A stretch of DNA of 64,000 nt from Lewinellaceae bacterium (GTDB lineage Bacteria > Bacteroidota > Bacteroidia > Chitinophagales > Saprospiraceae). Made by a program: the position numbers and the translations under genes. The notes beneath the pieces were generated by a model. It was not told where the DNA came from. It ran no database searches and saw nothing but the letters and a program-made list of their open reading frames with translations. Location of the stretch: the NCBI GenBank assembly GCA_020636095.1, contig JACJYN010000002.1, forward strand, positions 620,001 to 684,000, given 5' to 3'. Each line of letters begins with the position of its first letter. Position 1 is the stretch's first letter. Shown piece by piece: positions 9,564 to 16,980 of this stretch.

Positions 9564-9851
9564 TCACACCCCACTGAACGCACTGAACCCGCCATCTACC
9601 GGGATGACGATGCCGGTGACAAAGCGGGCGGCGTCGCTGCAAAGGTAATGCAGGGCGCCGTTGAGTTCTTCCGCCACCCCAAACCGCCTCATGGGCGTCT
9701 GGTTGATAATCGTTTTACCCCGTTCTGTGTAACTTCCATCCGGATTGGTAAGCAGGGCCCGGTTTTGATTGCCGATAAAAAAACCGGGAGCGATGGTGGC
9801 GCCGGTAAGGATCGCTATTTTATTCTTTAAATTGAATAAGCCTTTTTCCAT
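9564..9851 (-). pseudogene. D-mannonate oxidoreductase (SDR) with large in-frame internal deletion
   Basis: A 95-residue frame that begins like a normal SDR (LKNKIAILTGA, the start of the NAD-binding TGxxxGxG loop). It then jumps directly to the late part of the same family (IAPGFFIGNQNRALL...TPMRRFGVAEELNGAL...VTGIVIPVDGGFSAFSGV). SDR mannonate oxidoreductases are usually about 270 residues, so roughly 175 residues are missing. The lost part includes the rest of the glycine-rich loop and the Ser-Tyr-Lys catalytic residues. The reading frame and start codon survive. It cannot be an active oxidoreductase. A recent deletion or an assembly collapse would both explain it. It sits directly upstream of uxuA. 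Confidence 0.85.
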
Positions 9852-10124
9852 GGTCTGTATGGTCTATCGTTCTTCCAATTTTTTCTTTTTTATATCTGTC
9901 CTATCAGGGGTGTATAATCTTTAATGCCGTAATTGCCCCGGTTACTCCGGGCCGAAAGTACCAATCTCAATGGGCCCCGGCAAAATAACTTGTGTAAATT
10001 TACCGCTTGGAGGCCATTGATTGAAATTTGGGCTATCCGTCTGACGTTGGACAGCACTAGCAAGCTGTTAAGATGCAAAGGCCTGTGATCCCGGAACAAC
10101 ATATATATACAACAGATTAAACCA

Positions 10125-10562
10125 ATGCCAGCCACCCATTCTATCCACTTACTGGGCCCGGGCGATGAAGCGCTGCTCATCCGCCTTTCGGAGAAGTTCT
10201 ACAACAGCCAGTTGGCTCCGGCGGAGGCAAAAGCCCTGCTGAAGCGGTCGGAGCAATTCATGCTTTGCATTCAGGAAGGAGACGACCTGGCCGGGTTTTG
10301 CTACTTCCACATCCTGCCCCGGTGGTACGATGGGGTACACGAAATATTCCTTTACGATCTCGAAGTGGAGGAGGAGCACCAGCGAAAGGGTTACGGCCGG
10401 CGTTTTTTTCGAAAAATTTTCAGCCTCGCCAAGGACCGGGACATCCCGATCATCTGGCTGCTGGCGAAGGGCTCCAATGCAACGGCCATGCAGTTTTATA
10501 AAGACATGGGCGGCAAGATACAGACGGAGGAGGCGGTGCTGATTGAGTTTTATCCGTATTGA
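10125..10562 (+). CDS. GNAT N-acetyltransferase, AAC(3)-I-like
   Basis: A 145-residue single-domain GNAT. The acetyl-CoA loop is EEEHQRKGYGRRFF (about residues 83-96). It is preceded by EIFLYDLEVEEEH, a pattern close to that of the aminoglycoside 3-N-acetyltransferase type I group (YDLAV..EHRRQGI). NATAMQFYKDMGGK near the end is the usual fourth motif. It is monocistronic. Acetyl transfer to a small amine is expected; actual drug substrates are not established by sequence, and many chromosomal relatives are not resistance enzymes. Confidence 0.8.
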   Translation: MPATHSIHLLGPGDEALLIRLSEKFYNSQLAPAEAKALLKRSEQFMLCIQEGDDLAGFCYFHILPRWYDGVHEIFLYDLEVEEEHQRKGYGRRFFRKIFSLAKDRDIPIIWLLAKGSNATAMQFYKDMGGKIQTEEAVLIEFYPY

Positions 10563-10668
10563 GGGGGGATTCCGCCTCATCGAAGCCAGCTTGTCGGAAT
10601 TTACCTGCCTATGCGGAGTTGACGAATATCAAAAGCCTTACCTTGTTGAAATGATATTTATGAATACT

Positions 10669-10808
10669 TTGTATAACTATTCAGCAGTTAGCTTTTGGCG
10701 GTTAGCGGTTAGCAAATACCTGACCTTGAGGTTGGTATGTTAAGCAAAAAACCGGTAACTTGAGATTATATCCCATTTTTATGGGCGCCAATGGCCAATA
10801 GTTACAAC
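10669..10808. repeat. MITE-like inverted-repeat element, copy 1
   Basis: A ~140-bp non-coding block whose ends are inverted copies of TTGTAACTATT (the left copy carries an extra TA). It shares long stretches with 22513-22675 read on the opposite strand, including TTAGCTTTTGGCG, a central TTAAGCAAAAA and ATCCCATTTTTATGGGC. It encodes nothing recognisable. It ends 26 bp before the ATG of the following lipoprotein gene, so it may carry or displace that promoter. Confidence 0.75.
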
Positions 10809-10833
10809 TTTGTCACCTAATTTTCAACACAAA

Positions 10834-11664
10834 ATGAAAAATAAATACCTAATATTAAGTCTTCTTGCCATTCTATGCCTGGAGCTATCCTGTTCAAATG
10901 ACGATGATAGGGTAACCAGTTCCGAACAACTTGGCTTGTTAAAAAAAGTGGAAGGCTACCTCAATGGTGATCCGATAGAAGAAACAACAGAATTAGTATA
11001 TGATGAACGTCAAAGAATTATCTCCATAAAATTTTCACAAGGGAATTTTTTGTCAAAAACCTATGACGTAAACTATGTTGATGACGAAATCAGTACATTA
11101 TCTATAACTGTTAATTTTCTAAATACCGGCACAAATTCTGTTGAGGTTTACGATGTTGACGATCAAAATGGCCAAATAGTTTTAACTTCTACAACCTCTG
11201 AGGATAAATACGTTTTGACAACAAGCGATGGCTATATTGACTCTTTTAAAGATTATGTCGACCTCAATAACGACTATTATTATGAAGCAGTTTTTGTGAG
11301 AGGCAATAACAATAATATTGATACCATCTCCTACTTCGCGACCACTGAATTTGATAGTAATTTACTGGCCTGGCAATATACTTATTCAGGTTTTGATAGT
11401 GAAACGGCACTTAATTCCGCGGTGAATCCTGTTTTTTACTACTCCCATAGTTTTTATGATCCTTTTGTCGGCCTCGCACTAAATTTAAAAATTTCAAATG
11501 AGCCTCCTTTAAAATCTTCTTATTTTGACGGTAATGGCGGTTACAGGGAGGAAAACATAACTGCCGAAATATTAGCGGTAGATAATGATTTGCTCAAAGA
11601 GTTTGGATATTTTATCCATGATTTGCCTTCAAATAATTACCGTTTGGCGTTTCAATATTATTAA
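10834..11664 (+). CDS. Lipoprotein of unknown function
   Basis: The ATG at 10834 is preferred over an in-frame TTG at 10810 because it begins a clean lipoprotein signal (MKNKYLILSLLAILCLELSC), with the lipidated cysteine followed by SNDDD. The acidic +2 to +5 region is the usual Bacteroidota surface-lipoprotein pattern. The mature ~255 residues are rich in Asp, Asn, Tyr and Ser and predicted mostly beta (for example EETTELVYDERQRIISIKF). I do not recognise the family. The gene is markedly more AT-rich than its neighbours and stands alone just downstream of a MITE-like element, suggesting a later arrival. Confidence 0.7.
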   Translation: MKNKYLILSLLAILCLELSCSNDDDRVTSSEQLGLLKKVEGYLNGDPIEETTELVYDERQRIISIKFSQGNFLSKTYDVNYVDDEISTLSITVNFLNTGTNSVEVYDVDDQNGQIVLTSTTSEDKYVLTTSDGYIDSFKDYVDLNNDYYYEAVFVRGNNNNIDTISYFATTEFDSNLLAWQYTYSGFDSETALNSAVNPVFYYSHSFYDPFVGLALNLKISNEPPLKSSYFDGNGGYREENITAEILAVDNDLLKEFGYFIHDLPSNNYRLAFQYY

Positions 11665-11793
11665 TACCAATGCACGTCCCCGCAGCCAAACCACCTCCTC
11701 GGGGATTACCCGTGTCCTCCTGTCTTTGGGGTGCGGAAAATGCGTTAAAGTGCATATTTCATTACATTTACCGGACGTTCAATGCCCACTTAA

Positions 11794-11961
11794 ATGAAAA
11801 GAGCCATGGTTATCGGATGCTGCGGCGCGGGAAAGTCAACTTTCTCGAAAGCCCTGCATGCCGCCACCCAGCTCGAATTGATCCATCTGGACCAGCATTA
11901 CTGGAAACCGGAACGAAGGAAACTGGACAACCAATATGGCCAAAACCAAAATATGGATTGA
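11794..11961 (+). pseudogene. Truncated P-loop kinase (FlaR/DNA-topology-modulation-like)
   Basis: An ATG-initiated frame of 55 codons: [20 protein letters not shown], then [16 protein letters not shown]. The Walker [10 protein letters not shown] and the [11 protein letters not shown] segment match the start of the adenylate-kinase-like family annotated as topology modulation protein or AAA family ATPase (about 170-180 residues). The reading breaks off where a conserved W/EP region should follow, then runs into unrelated sequence. Only the nucleotide-binding end remains, so it is taken as a 3'-truncated relic. Confidence 0.7.
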
Positions 11962-11989
11962 TTGGTGGTGGCGAAAAAAACAGATGTAA

Positions 11990-12418
11990 TCAAACCTCAA
12001 AATGGGGGGCTGATTCGATCTGCTCTAAGCAGTCCTCCAAAGACAGCTCGTAGAAAATGGTAGCCCACTGCCCTGTGTGCCGGAAGTACGACAGGTCGTA
12101 AACACCGGGCGATTTGTAAGTCAGCCGGGCAACGCCCACTTCAAAACCTTCCACGTCGTATTCTGGTTTTGGCGGACACTTGTAGTGGCTCATCAGATAA
12201 AAGTAACTTCCGCGCCATTTTGCTTCCACCCGGACGGCTTGATTGAACTGTTGCGGCTCTTCCAGGGGCGGCAGGCCCTCATTCAGCTCTTGCACATAGG
12301 GTTCGAATAGCGCCGTGACCTTGGCCTTTTCTGCATCAGTCGGTTTTCCGGGTTGATTGCTTTCTACCCAACCCCAACCGCTTTTGGCTTTTGAAGATTT
12401 GGATGTTTTTTTTGCCAT
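11990..12418 (-). CDS. Small conserved hypothetical protein, possibly DUF3024-like
   Basis: A 142-residue cytoplasmic protein with a Lys/Ser-rich N-terminus (MAKKTSKSSKAKSGWGW) and no signal or membrane segment. The C-terminal third (ARLTYKSPGVYDLSYFRHTG, then WATIFYELSLEDCLEQI) resembles DUF3024 in layout: a beta hairpin, an aromatic, then an acidic helix. The match is from memory and not tested. The ATG at 12418 is preceded by a plausible AT-rich leader. It is separate from neighbouring genes; its function is unknown. Confidence 0.6.
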   Translation of the reverse strand: MAKKTSKSSKAKSGWGWVESNQPGKPTDAEKAKVTALFEPYVQELNEGLPPLEEPQQFNQAVRVEAKWRGSYFYLMSHYKCPPKPEYDVEGFEVGVARLTYKSPGVYDLSYFRHTGQWATIFYELSLEDCLEQIESAPHFEV

Positions 12419-12483
12419 GATGTGATGGATTGATGTTATAGTAAATTGCTTTATAGGACAAAATAATCTGACATGCGATCAGG

Positions 12484-12616
12484 CAGCAATTCCCGCTTTA
12501 AAATTCAACAAAAACACGAAGGCACGAAATTCCACGAAAAATTTATTGCGGATTGGGTGTTTTTGTGCTTTAGTGGCAGGATTTAGGGCATCATTTCGCC
12601 AAAGCGGGAATTGCTG
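12484..12616. repeat. 133-bp element bounded by perfect 16-bp inverted repeats
   Basis: CAGCAATTCCCGCTTT at 12484-12499 is exactly the reverse complement of 12601-12616. The 101 bp between contains a CACGAAGGCACGAAATTCC-type stretch, similar in wording to the region near 13565-13600. There is no ORF. It abuts the 62-bp tandem repeats. Together these account for the 346-bp gap between the small protein gene and the LolA-like gene. Confidence 0.7.
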
Positions 12617-12801
12617 GCGATCAGGATGATCGCGCTACGGTTACTGCTTCAACGCTGCCTTTGTAAACGAATGAGCCGGCGATCAGGATGATCGCGCTAC
12701 GGTTACTGCTTCAACGCTGCCTTTGTAAACAAATGAGCCGGCGATCAGGATGATCGCGCTACGGTTACTGCTTCAACGCTGCCTTCGTAAACAAATAAGC
12801 C
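12616..12801. repeat. Three tandem 62-bp units duplicating the 3' end of the LolA-like gene
   Basis: Units start at 12616, 12678 and 12740 (period exactly 62 bp) and are nearly identical. The third unit contains the last dozen codons and TAA stop of the LolA-like gene (stop at 12765-12767 on the minus strand). The two downstream units are therefore extra copies of the gene end plus a short palindromic tail, GATCAGGATGATC. The tail is related to the palindromes at 19382 and 50657. Confidence 0.85.
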
Positions 12802-13496
12802 GGAATCTCCTGATCGAACTGCACCTTCGTCATCCGAAACTCCGTGCCATCGCCCTGCTTGAGCATGTCTTTGAACACGATCGTCAGGGGAAACCACCGG
12901 CCCTCTATCTTTTGCACATCCGAGAGGGTGGTGCGCTTCAGCAGTTGCCCGCTTTTGGCGTAGAGTTCTTCCCGCAGCGGTACGTAGCGCTCCGTGTCGA
13001 TCCACATCTTTTGGCTGTGGTAGGCAACGTCCTCCACTTTGGCGGTGAGCTCCAGCACGTAGGTTTTCCGTTTGTCCACCACTTCCTCGCCAACGAGCCT
13101 GGCCGAATAGACATCCGTGAGCTTGCGGTCATCCATCATATCCTCATACGACAGGTCGGAGCCCATAACCGACTGCCGCAGCAGGTGGCCGGAGATTTGT
13201 ATGGTCCGGTCGGTGGATGGGGAATAAATCCACAGCTGGTTCTCCAGCTTCAACATCTTGGCGCCTGCCTCCCGGGCCGGCGACAGGTATTCTGTGAAGG
13301 ACTGCTTATCGCCTACCGAATAGGTCTTCGAAGTGATCGTCCGGCTGCCGCGCCGCCCGTGGATGATCATTTCCGATTCGAACACCCGGTTGTCGGAAGT
13401 CATGTTCTCCTCTACCTTTTTCAGGATCGCGTCTGCGTCCTGGGCGGCTGCGAGGTTGAAGAGGAACAATGCAGAAAGAAAGATTATATTTTTCAT
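12765..13496 (-). CDS. LolA-like outer membrane lipoprotein-sorting protein
   Basis: A 243-residue periplasmic protein. The ATG at 13496 gives a signal peptide (MKNIIFLSALFLFNLAAA); the longer upstream frame has no merit. The body matches the LolA-like group annotated as outer membrane lipoprotein-sorting protein: DADAILKKVEENM, then SEMIIHGRRGSRTITSKT, MLKLENQLWIYSPSTDR and MGSDLSYEDMMDDRKL. These form a half-open beta barrel that carries a lipid or lipoprotein. It is the last gene of the TetR-headed ABC operon, so it is a candidate periplasmic shuttle for that transporter. Its 3' end has been duplicated downstream. Confidence 0.85.
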   Translation of the reverse strand: MKNIIFLSALFLFNLAAAQDADAILKKVEENMTSDNRVFESEMIIHGRRGSRTITSKTYSVGDKQSFTEYLSPAREAGAKMLKLENQLWIYSPSTDRTIQISGHLLRQSVMGSDLSYEDMMDDRKLTDVYSARLVGEEVVDKRKTYVLELTAKVEDVAYHSQKMWIDTERYVPLREELYAKSGQLLKRTTLSDVQKIEGRWFPLTIVFKDMLKQGDGTEFRMTKVQFDQEIPAYLFTKAALKQ

Positions 13497-13619
13497 TCTT
13501 GAACCGATTTTTTGTTTGGGGTATTCTGTTTTTGCCGCGAACCTGCCCGCCAAGCTGGCACTTGCCAGGTAGGCAGGAACACGAAGAACACAAAATCCCA
13601 CGAAGGTTTAAGAAATTAG

Positions 13620-14894
13620 TCACACACTCAACTCCTTAAACAACACCGCCGTCCGCCGTTTATAAATACCGATCCCGGAGAGGGCATTGCCCAGGGTCAT
13701 GGAAAGCAGGCCGGGGATAAAGCCGATGTAAAAAGATTCCGGGGTGATGTCGGCGCGAAACACTTCCGGCATCATCATGCCTCCACCCTGTACGGCTGAG
13801 CCGAAACTAATTCCATATTCCTGCAGATAATACGCCGCACTTAAGCCTAAAATTGTGCCCACCACCGAGCCGATCGCCCCGATCAGCAGCGATTCGATGA
13901 TGAGCGTGCGGTAAATGTGGTTTTTTGCTTCCCCCATCGCCAGGCGAACACCGAATTCGTTGTATCGGCGCAACCCGCCCAGCAGGCCGGTGTTCCACAA
14001 TACGATCGACATGGCCAGGATGAAGAGGAAGGTCATGCCGCCCGAAATGTAGTCGGCCATTGCCAGGTACTCGTCCAATCCTTGCTGGTCGTTGAGACGG
14101 AGCATTTGTGGGGCAAATTCATCGGTATCGGCGGCGTATTTTGCGTTGAAAGCCGTTTTCACCTGCAGTGCCTGTTCTGCATCGTATTGTCCGTCTTTGA
14201 AAAAACCAAGTACTTCCCCGGCCGCATCGGACATATCCAGCACAGCCTGGGCGTCGGTAATGTCGATGAGGATGGCGCCCCGGTCCAGCGCCCGCATGCC
14301 GAAGCGCACCGTGCCGGCGACCGTAAAATTGGAAAAGGCCATCCCTCCGTACATAGTAGAGCCGAAAAGAGTGATGGGATCACCGATTTTCACGTTGAAG
14401 CGTTCGGCAAAGTCGTTGCTGATCAGGGCCTCCCCGGGCTGATCGGGTAACCCACCCTGCACAATGGAACCCGGGATGTTCATCCGCTCGGGCTCCTGGC
14501 TGCCGGGGGTGAAAAAGTCGATGCCCTGGCCGGTAGCCATGCCCTGGGCGCGGGTCTCTCCGTTTTCGCCGGGCACATCGAGCAGGCCGCCAAAGTGGAT
14601 CCGTTCGACCCATTCCAGTGTGGGGAATTCCGTGTTCAGCGAATTGATGAGCTGGCCAGCTTCCATTAAAGCCAGGTCGTTGGGCATCTGGCCGGCGTTG
14701 TCGGCGTAGGCGCGGGTCATGATCTTGACGTGCCCGGTCGAGAAGTTGGCGTTGACGTTGATCATATCGCTGAAAATGCCCTTGAACCAGGCGCTGAAAA
14801 GCACCGTGAGGAATACCCCGATGGAGATGACGATCACCGGCAGCACGCTCCGGTTTTTGTCTCTGATGATTCCTTTTAATAAGAACTGGATCAT
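13620..14894 (-). CDS. ABC transporter permease, FtsX/LolC-E type (second)
   Basis: A 424-residue inner-membrane permease with the layout of LolC/LolE/MacB. One N-terminal TM segment (VLPVIVISIGVFLTVLFSAW) is followed by a ~220-residue periplasmic domain. Three C-terminal TM segments then carry an FtsX core (AMSIVLWNTGLLGGLRRYNEFGVRLAMGEAKNHIYRTLIIESLLIG). Its ATG overlaps the stop of the preceding permease by 4 bp, so the two are translationally coupled and likely heterodimerise. It lies 123 bp before the LolA-like gene. Confidence 0.88.
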   Translation of the reverse strand: MIQFLLKGIIRDKNRSVLPVIVISIGVFLTVLFSAWFKGIFSDMINVNANFSTGHVKIMTRAYADNAGQMPNDLALMEAGQLINSLNTEFPTLEWVERIHFGGLLDVPGENGETRAQGMATGQGIDFFTPGSQEPERMNIPGSIVQGGLPDQPGEALISNDFAERFNVKIGDPITLFGSTMYGGMAFSNFTVAGTVRFGMRALDRGAILIDITDAQAVLDMSDAAGEVLGFFKDGQYDAEQALQVKTAFNAKYAADTDEFAPQMLRLNDQQGLDEYLAMADYISGGMTFLFILAMSIVLWNTGLLGGLRRYNEFGVRLAMGEAKNHIYRTLIIESLLIGAIGSVVGTILGLSAAYYLQEYGISFGSAVQGGGMMMPEVFRADITPESFYIGFIPGLLSMTLGNALSGIGIYKRRTAVLFKELSV

Positions 14895-16060
14895 TGGATC
14901 TTACCTTTTAAAGCGTCTGTTGGATTGAGTTTGGCAATTTTTCGGGCCGGCAGAAAGCTCACGATGGTGGCCGAGAGCACCACCAGAAGAACGGTGGCGA
15001 GGATGAGCCCCGCTCCGAATACCGGATAGATCTTTTCGGCAATGGAAATCCCCATGTCCTGGCTGGCGGAGGGCATGGCCCATCCCGTTTTGGACAGGTA
15101 CCACAGCAGCGGCGCCCCATACACTGCCCCCAGCAGAATGGCCAGGATGCTGTAAGCGGCGCCTTCCACCGTAAAGATCCTGACCACCTGCCAGCGGGTC
15201 ATGCCCAGGGCGATGTAGGTGCCGATCTCCTTCTGCCGGCGGAAGATCGACAACACCTGGGTGTCGAAGATGGCAAGCAGGGCGATGACGAGTAGCAGCC
15301 CGTAAACGATCCCCGAAGCTCCTTTTTTGGATTGAATGATCATATCCAGGTCGGCCAGCAAATAATCGTGATCTTTAAATGCCCAGGGGGCGTTAGCGAA
15401 AGGAGTAAACCCCTCCCCTGCCACCAGGAGGGTGGCTTCGCCGGGCAGGCCCAGCATCTCCTGCAGGCGTTCCAGCGGCAGCCAAATCTGCCCCCCGTCG
15501 ATGGTGGGCACATTGGAGTCGAAAATACCGGCGATAGTGACTTCCCGGGCGTCGAAGGCGCCGTTTTTATCCCGCCAGCGAAGAAGCAGTTGATCCCCTT
15601 CTTTTACTTTGATCGACTGGGCCATTCGCTTGCCGACGAGGGCAGGCATTTCTGCCTCTTGGCCTTCGAGCAAAGCCGTGGGGATTTTTAGCATCTTTTG
15701 GCCGGGGTCAATGCCTTTCAGCACCACGCCCTGCATGCGCCCCTGCGGGAAAGCGGAGGCCTGGGCCACCAGGACAGGGGCCAACTGGCCGGCCGCTATC
15801 TGGGGTTTCAGCGTTTCCGGTATAGGGCCGTGAGCGTCCTGGTAGGAAAGGTAGTCGAGCGGGTCGTAGCCGGGAACCCAGAGTTGTCCCTGGCCGATTT
15901 CCCATTCCATGGTATCGCGGCGCGCCTGCTGGTTCCATCCCTCCAGTACGCCGTTGTAGAAAATGATGACAACAAAGGCGAAAGACAGTACGGCGATGTT
16001 CAGAATGGTCCGAAAGCCGGCGCCGGAGATGTTTTTGAATGCCAATTGAATTGCTAACAT
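14891..16060 (-). CDS. ABC transporter permease, FtsX/LolC-E type (first)
   Basis: A 389-residue permease. The ATG at 16060 (MLAIQLAFKNISGAGFRTIL) is chosen; the extra upstream frame reads intergenic sequence. It has an N-terminal TM segment, a large periplasmic domain and an FtsX core with three TM segments. The core includes QKEIGTYIALGMTRWQVVRIFTVEG, the coupling-helix signature of this class. It pairs with the next permease and with the LolD-like ATPase encoded upstream. About 200 bp separate it from the ATPase gene, unusually long within this operon. Confidence 0.88.
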   Translation of the reverse strand: MLAIQLAFKNISGAGFRTILNIAVLSFAFVVIIFYNGVLEGWNQQARRDTMEWEIGQGQLWVPGYDPLDYLSYQDAHGPIPETLKPQIAAGQLAPVLVAQASAFPQGRMQGVVLKGIDPGQKMLKIPTALLEGQEAEMPALVGKRMAQSIKVKEGDQLLLRWRDKNGAFDAREVTIAGIFDSNVPTIDGGQIWLPLERLQEMLGLPGEATLLVAGEGFTPFANAPWAFKDHDYLLADLDMIIQSKKGASGIVYGLLLVIALLAIFDTQVLSIFRRQKEIGTYIALGMTRWQVVRIFTVEGAAYSILAILLGAVYGAPLLWYLSKTGWAMPSASQDMGISIAEKIYPVFGAGLILATVLLVVLSATIVSFLPARKIAKLNPTDALKGKIQ

Positions 16061-16126
16061 GGCTTCATTTTTTAACGCGGGATTGAATAAGGTATCATGT
16101 TCATTACTTCGAAGGTATTCGGCGAG

Positions 16127-16204
16127 GTGTACGGTGGCTGTGATGTACGCTGTACGAGCGCCAGCCCCATCGTACCCGTCCGTTCGGCCAAGTACACCGT
16201 ACAC
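16127..16204. other. Inverted repeat in the gap between ABC ATPase and permease genes
   Basis: GTGTACGGTG at 16127-16136 pairs with CACCGTACAC at 16195-16204, with further GTAC-rich repeats between. The 200-bp gap (16061-16259) has no gene. A transcript hairpin here could adjust permease expression relative to the ATPase; this is inference. Confidence 0.4.
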
Positions 16205-16259
16205 TTCTTCCATCGTCCCCCCAAACAATCTCCTTCGCAGCCATTCACCTCTCTCATTA

Positions 16260-16970
16260 TCAATCTTCCATTACATTATCCATCATGATCACGTCATCCT
16301 TCACCACCCGGCCGTCTTCCAACGATATGATGCGGGTGAGGTAGGCCATCACTTTTTCGTCGTGAGTAGCGAAGAGGAAGGTGGTGTTCAGTTCTTCATT
16401 CAGTTGCTTCATGGTTTGCAGAATATGGTGCGAGTTTTTCGAGTCGAGGTTGGCGGTAGGTTCGTCGGCCAGCATGATGGCCGGCTGTTTCACCATGGCG
16501 CGGGCGATGGCCACCCGCTGCCCCTCCCCGCCCGACAGTTGAGCGGGCTTAGAGTCTATTTTATCGGTGAGGCCCACCCACTCCAGTGCGTCCAGGACCG
16601 CTTTGCGCCGCTCGGCTGCCGGCATATGCTGGAGCAGGAGGGCGAATTCTACATTTTCATATACTGTGTACACCGGAAAGAGGTTGTAGGTTTGGAAGAT
16701 GAAACCCAGGTGCCGGTTGCGCAGCTGGGCCGACTGCTTGTGGCTCAGCTGGGCGATGGAATGGCCCAGCACTGTCACTTCCCCTTCCGTCGGCGTATCG
16801 AGCGAGCCGATGATATTCAGCAGCGTGGTCTTGCCCGATCCGCTCGGCCCTACGAACCCGGTGAATTCGCCCTTCCGGAACTCCAGGCTAATGTTTTTGA
16901 GGGCGGTAAACTGGCCGGTTCCGGCCGGGAAGCGCTTGGTAAGTTGATCGATCTGGATGATGGATTCCAT
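16260..16970 (-). CDS. ABC transporter ATP-binding protein, LolD/MacB type
   Basis: A 236-residue ATPase. Walker A GPSGSGKTT is at residues 41-49, the Q-loop at IFQTYNLFP, signature LSGGEGQR at 145-152, Walker B IMLADEP at 165-171 and the H-loop at FATHDEK. The signature has Glu where LolD usually has Gln/Met, a minor variant. It would energise the two FtsX permeases encoded downstream in a mechanotransmission-type exporter. It lies 10 bp after the beta-barrel gene, in the TetR-headed operon. Confidence 0.9.
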   Translation of the reverse strand: MESIIQIDQLTKRFPAGTGQFTALKNISLEFRKGEFTGFVGPSGSGKTTLLNIIGSLDTPTEGEVTVLGHSIAQLSHKQSAQLRNRHLGFIFQTYNLFPVYTVYENVEFALLLQHMPAAERRKAVLDALEWVGLTDKIDSKPAQLSGGEGQRVAIARAMVKQPAIMLADEPTANLDSKNSHHILQTMKQLNEELNTTFLFATHDEKVMAYLTRIISLEDGRVVKDDVIMMDNVMED

Positions 16971-16980
16971 GGATTCCTGG

